Assembly (NCBI RefSeq): GCF_002813775.1
Contig: NZ_CP020370.1
Span: forward strand, 2,319,501 to 2,383,500
DNA: 64,000 bases
Reading direction: 5' to 3'
Source of the DNA: Candidatus Thiodictyon syntrophicum
GTDB lineage: Bacteria > Pseudomonadota > Gammaproteobacteria > Chromatiales > Chromatiaceae
Positions within the stretch are counted from its first letter, which is position 1; each line of letters begins with the position of its first letter. Positions 53,415 to 61,031 of the stretch are shown here, piece after piece. The notes under the pieces are model-generated. The model saw only the letters and a list, made by a program, of their open reading frames with translations. It was not told the DNA's origin and did no database searches. The position numbers were made by a program, and so were the translations under genes.

Positions 53415-56129
53415 ATGTCCTTGTATTTATTAGTCCCCGGTCGATCCTGCAGCGGGTCGGCTGGCCGACTGCTCGTCGGCCTGTCACTGATGTTCGCGAG
53501 TGTGGCACCCTGGGCGGACACCCGCGATTGGGGCAATTGCGCCACGTTCGATTTCCATCACCTGTTGGAAAAGGCCGATACCCGCGAGTTGGCTCGCGAT
53601 GGCGCAGGCCGGCCCCAGGTCGCCGCTGAGGGGGGCGCTGCCTTCGTGATCCGCGAGGGCACTCGCCCGCGCGTCGAACCGTCCGCTGACGCGGCGCCAT
53701 CGGGCAAGCCGCTGTCGTTCAGGAACGTGGTTCGCATCCTCGATTACGAAAAGATGGACGCCGACGGCGACCCGCTGCCGGACGCCTGGGCCGCGATCGG
53801 TCTGAGTGGACAGCAGCGCATCGGCTGGATCCCGCTCGCAGACCTCCAGTGCGGCACGCGCCCGATGATCGACCGTGCGGACAGCTTCTTGGAGGTGAAG
53901 GCCTTCGCGAAGCCAGACCTATCCGAGGAGGGTCCGGCGAAAACGGTTATGGCTTGGCCGAGCCCGGACCTGACCGGCTGCGCCGGCGACGACTGCGCCA
54001 AGCTCTCCCGGTTCGATGTTTACTACGTCATGGACCAGCGCGGCGATGCATTGTTGCTCGCCAGCAGCCCCCAACTGAGCCCCAATCAGCCGGAGCTGAT
54101 CGGCTGGATCGACCGCAAGGACGCAATTCTCTGGAACACGGTTCTGGAGGTGCGCCCCCACGAATTGCTTGGCAACCAGGGCACCACCTGCGGCTATGTG
54201 TCGAAGTCCGATGCCCGCGATCGAAAGGACTGTCAACCGATTCAAGGCGGGGCGCAATGGTTGGCGCGCAAGTTCTATCTTCCCATCGTCGAGGTCCACG
54301 ACAACGGAGACATTTACGAGGTCGTCGTCACGAGCAAGACAAGCTTTGAACCGGGCGCCACCAATACCGGCACCCCGCCACAGCCGCGCGTCTTGGGTGA
54401 TATCGAAGAGGACGACCAAGAGCGCCTGGCCCTGGAAAGTGTCAATCATGTCGATGTGTTCTTTCTGATCGACGGCTCCCAGTCCTTGCGCAACTGGATC
54501 AGTGACATCGTCGGTACGAGTCAGTCGCCTGGCGTAGTCCAGCAGGTCCAGCAGAAACTGGCTGACAAGCTGCCGAAGGGGGTGCGAGTCCGCTATGGAT
54601 TCCGGGTCTTCACCGATACCTATAAGGGCCAAAGCTCCCTGGGCCTGGTCCACGCCCTCCCGAAAGCGGATTGCGGCGCCCAGACGCCCGAGCAGGTGGA
54701 ACGGCACAACGCGGAGTTCAACGAGAAGTTGGCCAAGGTCCGCCAGCGCCGGGAACCGAACGACGATTACTGGGAGGATCTGTACGGTGGCCTCAACCAG
54801 GCAATGCGCGATCTCGGCGGCTGCAAAGATCACTACAAAATTCTGATCGTCATGGGAGACGGGGGCTACAGTGCCACGGCTCAGCAGGAGCACGGGGTTT
54901 CGCTGCTCGATGCGGAATCGTTTACCCGAACGGCGATGACCTTCAGCCGACTCAATGTCTATTTCATGCGAACGCCGGAAGATCCGACTGTGCTGGTTCG
55001 ATACCCCGATGAAAGCCCCAGCAAGGCCGATGAACGGCACCGGCGCTATCGTGCTGCTCGACGGGACTTCACGCAACAGGGGCAGGCATTCATCGCGGCG
55101 CTCGCGGCGCGCAACGAACCGCTCTCTGGGGTACTCACGCCAACGCGGCGCGATGCACCCGGTGCGCCGCGGATGGCCGCTCCGCCCGGGGTAGGCTTTG
55201 GCGCAGGCGCCTATTCGGAGCTTGAGCTCGGCAAGACCGATGCAGGCGAGGGCCTCGTCAACCAGCTTGCGAGCAATATCGAACTCTATGCGCGGCCAGA
55301 TGAGATAGCCCAGGTGCGGGACGACCTCAGGACCGGGGCCTCGGTGGTGGCGGCGATAAACCGGCTAAAACTGACCGAGGACGATGTGCCCGTGCTGCTG
55401 TGGAAACAGACCCTGGCCGCGGACCTCTGCAGGCGACTGGGGCCGGAGCGTTGCATCAACCGGGTATTCGACTACACCGATAGGCTGTTCCTACGCAAAG
55501 ATGAGACCTTCACGTTGCCAGGTAGCGAGGTGTCGGTGCCGGCCTTCGTGCCCGGGGCGATGCTGGATTCGGACGCTTTCGCGAAGCTTAAGGGCTTCAT
55601 CTCTGGCGTTCGTCAGGCGAGCGAGCAATCGACTGTCGGGGCCAAGCGGAGCAGACTGCTAGGTGCGATGCTTGCGCAGGCCACTCAACTGGCGCGTCAG
55701 GACGAGTCTTACAGTCAGCAAAGGGTCGATGAGATCTTGCGCAAGGGCGCCAACCTGCCGGTGCGCGAGAACAGCCCGTTGCTGCAATACGATTCGGCCG
55801 AGATCAATAATCCAGACCGGGTGCCCGCCTGCGAGATCGATGCTATTGTCGATTGGGTCAAGTACGTCGATCGGATGCTGGTGGTCGCGGGAGCCGGGAC
55901 GACCCGGCCGCGCTTCGACGCCCAAGAGCTCGCGCCGGATCGACTATGTCCGGGCCAGACCTTCAACGACAAGAACTGCCCCGGGCTATCTGCGAAGGGG
56001 CGCGAAATTCCGCGAATCGTGCGCGACTTCAGTATCGATGCACTCGATTCAACGAATCCCGAAGTATCGATGCAGAAGAAGATCGGCGGTCGCGTGTATT
56101 ACCACCTGCCGATGTGCTATCTGCCATGA
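53415..56129 (+). CDS. Secreted vWA domain protein
   Basis: A 904-aa exported protein. The N-terminal signal peptide ends near VAPWADT. Residues 40-310 contain SH3-like beta domains (IGWIPLADLQCG, LIGWIDRKDAIL). A vWA domain starts near residue 350 with VDVFFLIDGSQSLRNW (MIDAS DGSQS) and YKILIVMGDGGYS as strand four; an acidic stretch precedes it. The C-terminal 300 residues are helical with several cysteines. Without a membrane helix it should be free in the periplasm or at the surface. Its stop overlaps the ATG of the ABC ATPase gene, so it probably works with the LolD/FtsX-like pair. Confidence 0.8.
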   Translation: MSLYLLVPGRSCSGSAGRLLVGLSLMFASVAPWADTRDWGNCATFDFHHLLEKADTRELARDGAGRPQVAAEGGAAFVIREGTRPRVEPSADAAPSGKPLSFRNVVRILDYEKMDADGDPLPDAWAAIGLSGQQRIGWIPLADLQCGTRPMIDRADSFLEVKAFAKPDLSEEGPAKTVMAWPSPDLTGCAGDDCAKLSRFDVYYVMDQRGDALLLASSPQLSPNQPELIGWIDRKDAILWNTVLEVRPHELLGNQGTTCGYVSKSDARDRKDCQPIQGGAQWLARKFYLPIVEVHDNGDIYEVVVTSKTSFEPGATNTGTPPQPRVLGDIEEDDQERLALESVNHVDVFFLIDGSQSLRNWISDIVGTSQSPGVVQQVQQKLADKLPKGVRVRYGFRVFTDTYKGQSSLGLVHALPKADCGAQTPEQVERHNAEFNEKLAKVRQRREPNDDYWEDLYGGLNQAMRDLGGCKDHYKILIVMGDGGYSATAQQEHGVSLLDAESFTRTAMTFSRLNVYFMRTPEDPTVLVRYPDESPSKADERHRRYRAARRDFTQQGQAFIAALAARNEPLSGVLTPTRRDAPGAPRMAAPPGVGFGAGAYSELELGKTDAGEGLVNQLASNIELYARPDEIAQVRDDLRTGASVVAAINRLKLTEDDVPVLLWKQTLAADLCRRLGPERCINRVFDYTDRLFLRKDETFTLPGSEVSVPAFVPGAMLDSDAFAKLKGFISGVRQASEQSTVGAKRSRLLGAMLAQATQLARQDESYSQQRVDEILRKGANLPVRENSPLLQYDSAEINNPDRVPACEIDAIVDWVKYVDRMLVVAGAGTTRPRFDAQELAPDRLCPGQTFNDKNCPGLSAKGREIPRIVRDFSIDALDSTNPEVSMQKKIGGRVYYHLPMCYLP

Positions 56130-56971
56130 GCGAGGCGCCGAATGCGATGATGAAGCTACCCGCGGAGCAAGTGCGCCAGTTAGCGTTGACCGCTATTCGG
56201 ATCGAAGGCCTGACCATCGTCTGGCATAAGGGCACACCGCGGCAGGAGACACCCCTCGAAGATTGGTCGGAGCACCTGCGCTTCACCCGCGACGGCCCTG
56301 GCTCCCGCCTGCCGATCATCGGACGCAGCGGGTCGGGCAAGTCCAGTCTGCTGTATGTGCTCGCCGCCCTCAAGCGACCGGCCGTCGGGCGGTTGAGCTA
56401 TGAGTTCCAGAGCGCCGACGGGGCGTCATGGCAGTTGACCATCGAGGCCGATCTGAAGGACCCCGAATGGGCGCGGCGCGCCCGTTTTCTGCGGCGGCAT
56501 TGCCTCGGCTATCTGGATCAGGACACGCGACTGCTCCCCTACCTGCGGATGCGCGAGAACCTCGAAGCGGTGCCCCGCCTGCTGACCGGCTGGCGGGACG
56601 AGCACCAGAACCGGGTCGATGGGATGCTGCCGCGCCTGTTCCCGGAGGTCAGCGAATCCAAACCGCAGGACTTCCCGGCCACCCTGTCGGGCGGCCAGCG
56701 CCGACGCGCCGCGATGTTTCCCCTGATGGTCGATCCACCGCGGGTACTGTTCGCGGATGAGCCGACGGGGAGTCTCGACCCCGCATTGAGCCGTTCGCTG
56801 TTGGATGAGGTGGGCGCCTGGCAGGGCGAGACCGGGAGTGTCTTTATCTGGGTCACTCACGATGATCCGGCCGGGCTCGGCCAACGGGCGGGCCAGGTGC
56901 TGGACTTCGGTAACGGCGGTGGGCCACGGCTGATGTCGGCCATGGCGGCGGCAAACCATGGGGGGGTATGA
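56126..56971 (+). CDS. LolD/MacB-like ABC transporter ATPase
   Basis: A 281-aa ABC ATPase with all motifs: Walker A GRSGSGKS (66-73), Q-loop YLDQDTRLLPYL, signature TLSGGQRRR (187-191), Walker B VLFADEPTGSLD, H-loop WVTHD. The LLPYLRMRENLE segment after the Q-loop and the DEPTG core match the LolD/MacB/FtsE type, which pairs with FtsX-like permeases and does mechanical work across the periplasm rather than transport through the membrane. It overlaps both neighbours by 4 nt (ATGA), so the vWA protein, ATPase and permease form one translation unit. Confidence 0.92.
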   Translation: MSEAPNAMMKLPAEQVRQLALTAIRIEGLTIVWHKGTPRQETPLEDWSEHLRFTRDGPGSRLPIIGRSGSGKSSLLYVLAALKRPAVGRLSYEFQSADGASWQLTIEADLKDPEWARRARFLRRHCLGYLDQDTRLLPYLRMRENLEAVPRLLTGWRDEHQNRVDGMLPRLFPEVSESKPQDFPATLSGGQRRRAAMFPLMVDPPRVLFADEPTGSLDPALSRSLLDEVGAWQGETGSVFIWVTHDDPAGLGQRAGQVLDFGNGGGPRLMSAMAAANHGGV

Positions 56972-58992
56972 CGATGCGCTGGAATGGCCTGCACTGGCTC
57001 GCGTGGCGGGAGTTCGCGCGCGGGGTCTTTTCGCGGAAAGCACCGGGGGGTCGGGATTTCCTGTTGCTCAGCCTCGTCCTCGTCGGCCTGATGGCCACAT
57101 CCGGCATCCTGCTCGCGGTGCGCAATGGTCTGGTGGACGGCCTGGCCTACAGCCTGCTGGGGGGCGGACCTGACCTCGACCTGCCCATCGCGGTGCGGCG
57201 GCACGGGGAGCAACAGATCGCCGGGTTGGAAGCCAACCGGGTGTTGCATGGGCGATTCTCGACCGTCACCGTCGTCGCGCCGTCCGCAATCACGTTACCG
57301 GCGCCGTCGGCGTCCAGTCGCACCGACCCTGAGGATGCCCCCATCCGGGCGAACGGCCACGGGGAGGATGGATTGGGCGACTTGACCTTCGCCCCCTACT
57401 GGAAGCTAGAGGGCAGCGAGCACGACCCAGGATTTCCGCCCCCTCCGGAAGACCTCAAGGACGAATCCGGGCGGCCGATACAACCGGACACCAGGGCTGA
57501 ACAGCCCATGTTTGGCTGGGCGTTGCCGCCCGCGGACCCGCTGTGGAACTGGGTAGCGCACTACCGGATCGGCTCGGGTCCGCTGCCGCCGGCCGATCGG
57601 TTGCGGCCCTGGCTGGTACTGAATCTGGCGGCGTTCCGGGACTTCGACTACGCCGCCTACCGCCACTGGCTGGAAGACGAGTTGCCTAAGCCGGTGTTCG
57701 ACCAATTGGCGCTGCCGCAGCCGCCTGACAGCAGCCCGGATACAGGTGTATCGGGGATACCAGCGCGGGCTACCCAAGCGACCGCGACGCCCCCCGACGG
57801 CAAGGTCGATGCCTGGTCCGCGCTGCGTAAGACCTTGCTCGCGTTCGATCACATGTACCTTGATACCTGGCTCGGGGCGGGTGCCGCCGAGCCGGTGCGA
57901 TACCAGGTAATCTGGGTGGAGGGGCTGCCGGTAACCGAGCAGGTCACCTACCTGCTGCCGCTCGCTATCCATCACGCCGCCGCCGCGGCGCGCTTACAAC
58001 AACCCGGCGGGTGGATCCGCTGGTTCCCGGAGGTCGGCGACACGGACGACGGCAAGCGGCTGCAAAGCCTGAGCGTGGAACCCCTCACCTATCAGTCCGA
58101 AGAAAAGGATGCCGCCGACGCACTTCAACGTGTGGCCGACTGCCTGAAGGTATCTCCCGCGGCCCTGCGCGACGGGCTGCCCCAGTGGTTACCCTGGAAT
58201 TGGTACGAGGCCTGTGCCCGGTCCACCGGGCTTGATGAGACGCGGTTCACGATCAGGCCCGGCACCGAGTCGGCCCACCCGCTGACTGCGCCGCGGCCCC
58301 TGGTGCTGGGCGGCGTACCCTGTGACCTGCTCGATGCCCGGTATCGCCTGGCCGCGACAGGGGGGGGTTGCGAAGCGGATCTGCTGCGCAATCGGCCTGC
58401 ATTCCTGGCCAACGTCCTGGCGCCGACCCGGCAGACGCTGTTCGCCGCCGTGCCGCGGCTCGAGCAGGCACGCGACCCCGAGGGTAATCGCTATTTCTTT
58501 CTGGACCCGAACTACCGCAATGCCCTGGATCGCTTTCACTTCGTGTTGGCCCTGGTGGCATGGGGTCAATGGCCGATCGTGCTTGGCTTGTTCGCGTTCG
58601 GCGGCTATGTGCTTGGGATCGTTATCCACGGTTTGCTGGGGCACCGGCGCATCGATTATGGCCTGCTGCTGTCCCGCGGCGTAACGGTCGGCACGCTGCG
58701 GGCACTGTTGCTTTGGCAGGTGACCATGGCGGTGGCGCTGGCCGCGCTGCTTGCCCTGCTAATCTTGTTCGGGGCCTGGATCGTCGTCAATGCACTGTTC
58801 GCCCCGAGCGAGGCGGCGGCCATGGGTCGCGGGCTCGGCGTCGCCGGACAACAGGTGCTGGTGTTTCCCTCTGCGCTAGAGCTGGCCGCCCTGCTCGGCG
58901 TGACCTGGCTGCTGACTACGGTACTGGTGCCGGTGACCATGTACTTCGCTGGTATCCGTAACAACTGCGAACCGATTCAACTGCTTAAATGA
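56968..58992 (+). CDS. FtsX/MacB-like permease with large periplasmic domain
   Basis: A 674-aa protein with one N-terminal membrane helix (LLLSLVLVGLMATSGILLAV), a periplasmic domain of about 470 residues, and three C-terminal helices (IVLGLFAFGGYVLGIVI, MAVALAALLALLILFGAW, ALLGVTWLLTTVLVPVTM). This 1+3 arrangement with the large extracytoplasmic insert is that of FtsX/MacB/LolC permeases. The insert is not recognisably MacB-like and is Pro-rich. Together with the ATPase it probably transmits ATP-driven motion to a periplasmic partner such as the secreted vWA protein. Confidence 0.85.
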   Translation: MTMRWNGLHWLAWREFARGVFSRKAPGGRDFLLLSLVLVGLMATSGILLAVRNGLVDGLAYSLLGGGPDLDLPIAVRRHGEQQIAGLEANRVLHGRFSTVTVVAPSAITLPAPSASSRTDPEDAPIRANGHGEDGLGDLTFAPYWKLEGSEHDPGFPPPPEDLKDESGRPIQPDTRAEQPMFGWALPPADPLWNWVAHYRIGSGPLPPADRLRPWLVLNLAAFRDFDYAAYRHWLEDELPKPVFDQLALPQPPDSSPDTGVSGIPARATQATATPPDGKVDAWSALRKTLLAFDHMYLDTWLGAGAAEPVRYQVIWVEGLPVTEQVTYLLPLAIHHAAAAARLQQPGGWIRWFPEVGDTDDGKRLQSLSVEPLTYQSEEKDAADALQRVADCLKVSPAALRDGLPQWLPWNWYEACARSTGLDETRFTIRPGTESAHPLTAPRPLVLGGVPCDLLDARYRLAATGGGCEADLLRNRPAFLANVLAPTRQTLFAAVPRLEQARDPEGNRYFFLDPNYRNALDRFHFVLALVAWGQWPIVLGLFAFGGYVLGIVIHGLLGHRRIDYGLLLSRGVTVGTLRALLLWQVTMAVALAALLALLILFGAWIVVNALFAPSEAAAMGRGLGVAGQQVLVFPSALELAALLGVTWLLTTVLVPVTMYFAGIRNNCEPIQLLK

Positions 58993-59720
58993 CGAACGGA
59001 GCCCCCATGACCTCGCACAAGCCCCCGCAACGCCCGAATGCGCCCCGTCTACCCGTCGCCTTGTTGGCTGCCGGGCTGCTGCTGGTTATCGACAGTGCCG
59101 CCGTCGAGTACCCCGAGTGGCCGAAGACGCCGGTTGGAGCCTGGACCATCGACCGCTTTCTGCCAGGCGCCGCATGTTCCGGTGAACACTGCCCCAAGGA
59201 CCAGCTGACCGACCGTCCCTACTGCTTCATGTCCCAACAGGGACCGGTGCCCGGGACCGCACCGGCCTGGGTCGACAGACAGAGTCCGCCAGCCCTGTTC
59301 ATTACCCGTCTCAAGGTCGGCGACCAGGCTGCAGGCGCCACGCCCCCTCCAGTCGAGGTCTGGATGCTGTCCGTGTCCGCGAAGGCGTTTCCGAGCGCGC
59401 CCGCGAGAATAGAAATCACCGCAGTCATCGATAGTAAGGGTTTCCAACAGCCGTTGCAAAAGGACCCCGATTCCGGCGTCTGGTATGCGTTGTTCTCTGC
59501 TGAGGATCTTGTCGAAAAAGGTAAAACGACGCCCCAGCGGTTCACGAAGGCCGACCAACTGAAAGAGGCTTTAAAGGGCGGTAATGCGCTGAAGCTGGTC
59601 GCGAAGGAGGGCACCAATCAGGGGGATCTTACGTCAGTGAGCTTGACAGGACAAAACAGCAGCACGCAGGCACTCACGCAGTTCGAAAATTGCTGGGCAA
59701 CATTGGGCAGCGCTAACTGA
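58989..59720 (+). CDS. Secreted or lipoprotein-like unknown protein
   Basis: A 243-aa protein with an N-terminal signal (LPVALLAAGLLLVIDSAAV). The mature part has cysteines in pairs (ACSGEHCPKD, PYCFMSQQG) and a C-terminal ALKLVAKEGTNQGDLTSVSL stretch ending near a further Cys; this layout is loosely like IalB (invasion-associated locus B) proteins, not proven. Its start overlaps the permease stop (ATGA). ATG 59007 in the same frame is an alternative start. It probably is a periplasmic client or partner of the ABC unit. Confidence 0.6.
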   Translation: MTNGAPMTSHKPPQRPNAPRLPVALLAAGLLLVIDSAAVEYPEWPKTPVGAWTIDRFLPGAACSGEHCPKDQLTDRPYCFMSQQGPVPGTAPAWVDRQSPPALFITRLKVGDQAAGATPPPVEVWMLSVSAKAFPSAPARIEITAVIDSKGFQQPLQKDPDSGVWYALFSAEDLVEKGKTTPQRFTKADQLKEALKGGNALKLVAKEGTNQGDLTSVSLTGQNSSTQALTQFENCWATLGSAN

Positions 59721-59745
59721 TTTCAGGCGCCGCGGGGGTCCAGCC

Positions 59746-59790
59746 GGCCGAAGGGGGCGACGTGCTGGCCCATAGCCCCCCTCGGCGGCC
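59746..59790 (+). terminator. Imperfect GC-rich hairpin after the ABC unit
   Basis: GGCCGAAGGGGG pairs with CCCCCCTCGGCGGCC across an 18-nt loop, 25 nt after the stop at 59720. There is no T tract. It could end or attenuate transcription before the last island gene. Confidence 0.35.
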
Positions 59791-59832
59791 ATATGGCACC
59801 AGATCTAAATCCAACCGATCGCGACCACAACG

Positions 59833-60399
59833 ATGACCTGGAATATCAACATCACCGTTCCGAAAATGATTGTCGGTGGTGCCGCGACTATCGCAGCATG
59901 CGTAGTCGCCACCTGGACATTGACCGATTGGGTGCATAACACCTTCGTCTCAAAGGACGCCGCCGAGGTTCAATTGTGGCAGGAGAAGAACCGAGGTCGG
60001 CTCGAGCGGATGGAGGGACAGTATCAGGCGTTGACTGATCGTTGGAACCTCGTGCAGTGGCAAGCGGTCCTCCCCGCGGAGGCCTTGGGTAAGTGCCCGC
60101 CGGACGACCCTCCCGCGCAGGCGTTGCGCGACCCGACGGGTTTCGTGCATCTGCGCGGGCGAGTGTGCGGCAGCAAGCGCGGGACCACCGTATTCATGTT
60201 GCCGGCAGCCTACCGTCCGCAGCAGGCCATCCAGCAGCCCATCGCCGCCAAATACCTGCCCTCAATCCTAATCATCGATGCGCAAGGCCACGGCAAGGTG
60301 AAGTGCCTTGAACCCTGCTATGACAGCCAGGACAGCTATTGGTGGTCCCTTGACGGAGTCGTATTCTTCGGTACCCCCGACGCAAACGCGAAACAATAG
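59833..60399 (+). CDS. Membrane-anchored protein with phage-tail-like beta domain
   Basis: A 188-aa protein. An N-terminal membrane helix (MIVGGAATIAACVVATWTL) is followed by a coiled-coil-like stretch (LWQEKNRGRLERMEGQYQAL) and a C-terminal beta domain reading DPTGFVHLRGRVCG, VFMLPAAYRPQQA. The pattern GFVHLRG...LP.YRP is the hallmark of a small domain found at the ends of many phage tail fibre and baseplate-associated proteins. Two cysteines (CLEPC) follow. It is the last gene of the island before the intron remnant, separated by 112 bp from the preceding gene. Confidence 0.6.
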   Translation: MTWNINITVPKMIVGGAATIAACVVATWTLTDWVHNTFVSKDAAEVQLWQEKNRGRLERMEGQYQALTDRWNLVQWQAVLPAEALGKCPPDDPPAQALRDPTGFVHLRGRVCGSKRGTTVFMLPAAYRPQQAIQQPIAAKYLPSILIIDAQGHGKVKCLEPCYDSQDSYWWSLDGVVFFGTPDANAKQ

Positions 60400-60454
60400 C
60401 GGTCGCCGCCGCGGCAGATGTCGCAACAATCGTCGTCGTTATCGCGCCGAGCGA

Positions 60455-60660
60455 AGCTTGACGTCTTTTGCGGGGTGAGAGTCCCCGTCTGGTAAGGGCT
60501 AGCGACCCGCCCGTATCAAGTGTTGGTCCCATTGCGGAGTGGGGTAACCCGCGAACAACATTATGGGGCAAGCGTACACAGAGAATTTTGTAGGCCGTAG
60601 GGAAATCGCGTTCCCTTTGAAATAGCTAATGCGGATGCCGACAGTTTTAACGCGCTGGAA
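60455..60660 (+). ncRNA. Group II intron 5' fragment without reverse transcriptase
   Basis: The stretch GGGGTGAGAGTCCCCGTCTG, then GGTAAGGGCTAGCGACC and GGCAAGCGTACACAGAG, TGTAGGCCGTAGGGAAAT, resembles the domain I region before the reverse transcriptase gene of bacterial group II introns. No maturase frame follows; the element stops near the octamer repeats. It is a truncated, non-mobile copy at the right edge of the island. A covariance-model search would settle it. Confidence 0.5.
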
Positions 60661-60668
60661 GGCAACAT

Positions 60669-60704
60669 GAAGTCAGTACGTGAGTACGTGAGTACGTGAG
60701 TACG
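60669..60704 (+). repeat. AGTACGTG octamer array (left arm)
   Basis: Three to four direct copies of AGTACGTG. A related array in the opposite orientation lies at 60985-61013, so the 310 bp between are bounded by inverted octamer arrays, like a small mobile cassette. Confidence 0.8.
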
Positions 60705-60798
60705 GGGGGCGCGGTGGCCTTGATCATCGCTCCGGCCAGTCGTGGTCCGTTCGCAACCGGAGGTCGAGCCTTTACCGTGAAAGTCCGGCGGGGCTCCT

Positions 60799-60895
60799 GT
60801 GGGAGCGGCTTCAGCCGCGACGAGGCTTCGCGGGTTACCTGCGACCTTGGGGGCAGTTTGCGAGGCCGCGTCGCGGCTGAAGCCGCTCCCACAGC
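60799..60895. repeat. REP-like inverted pair
   Basis: CTGTGGGAGCGGCTTCAGCC at about 60799 and its reverse complement at about 60872-60894 enclose a 50-nt spacer. The GGGAGCGGCTTCAGCCGCGA motif is a widespread REP-type element of gammaproteobacteria. It has no coding capacity and can form a long hairpin. Confidence 0.8.
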
Positions 60896-60984
60896 GTCGC
60901 TGCGCCACTTTGACGTAAAGCCGCGACTTCCAGTGGCCGGAACGGCAATCAAGGCCAGCGCGGCGAGGCGTAGATTTCTCTCTT

Positions 60985-61013
60985 ACCGTACTTCCGTACT
61001 AACGTACTTTCTT
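60985..61013 (-). repeat. AGTACGNN octamer array (right arm)
   Basis: On the minus strand: AAGTACGTT, AGTACGGA, AGTACGGT. The AAGTACGTTAGTA part equals that at 8992-9004 at the other end of the island, on the opposite strand. It sits about 20 bp before the GH94 start codon. Confidence 0.75.
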
Positions 61014-61031
61014 TTTTGGAGTATCCGCCCG

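Noticed and set aside
60669-60704. CRISPR-like direct repeats
   Set aside because: Units are 8 bp with no spacers.
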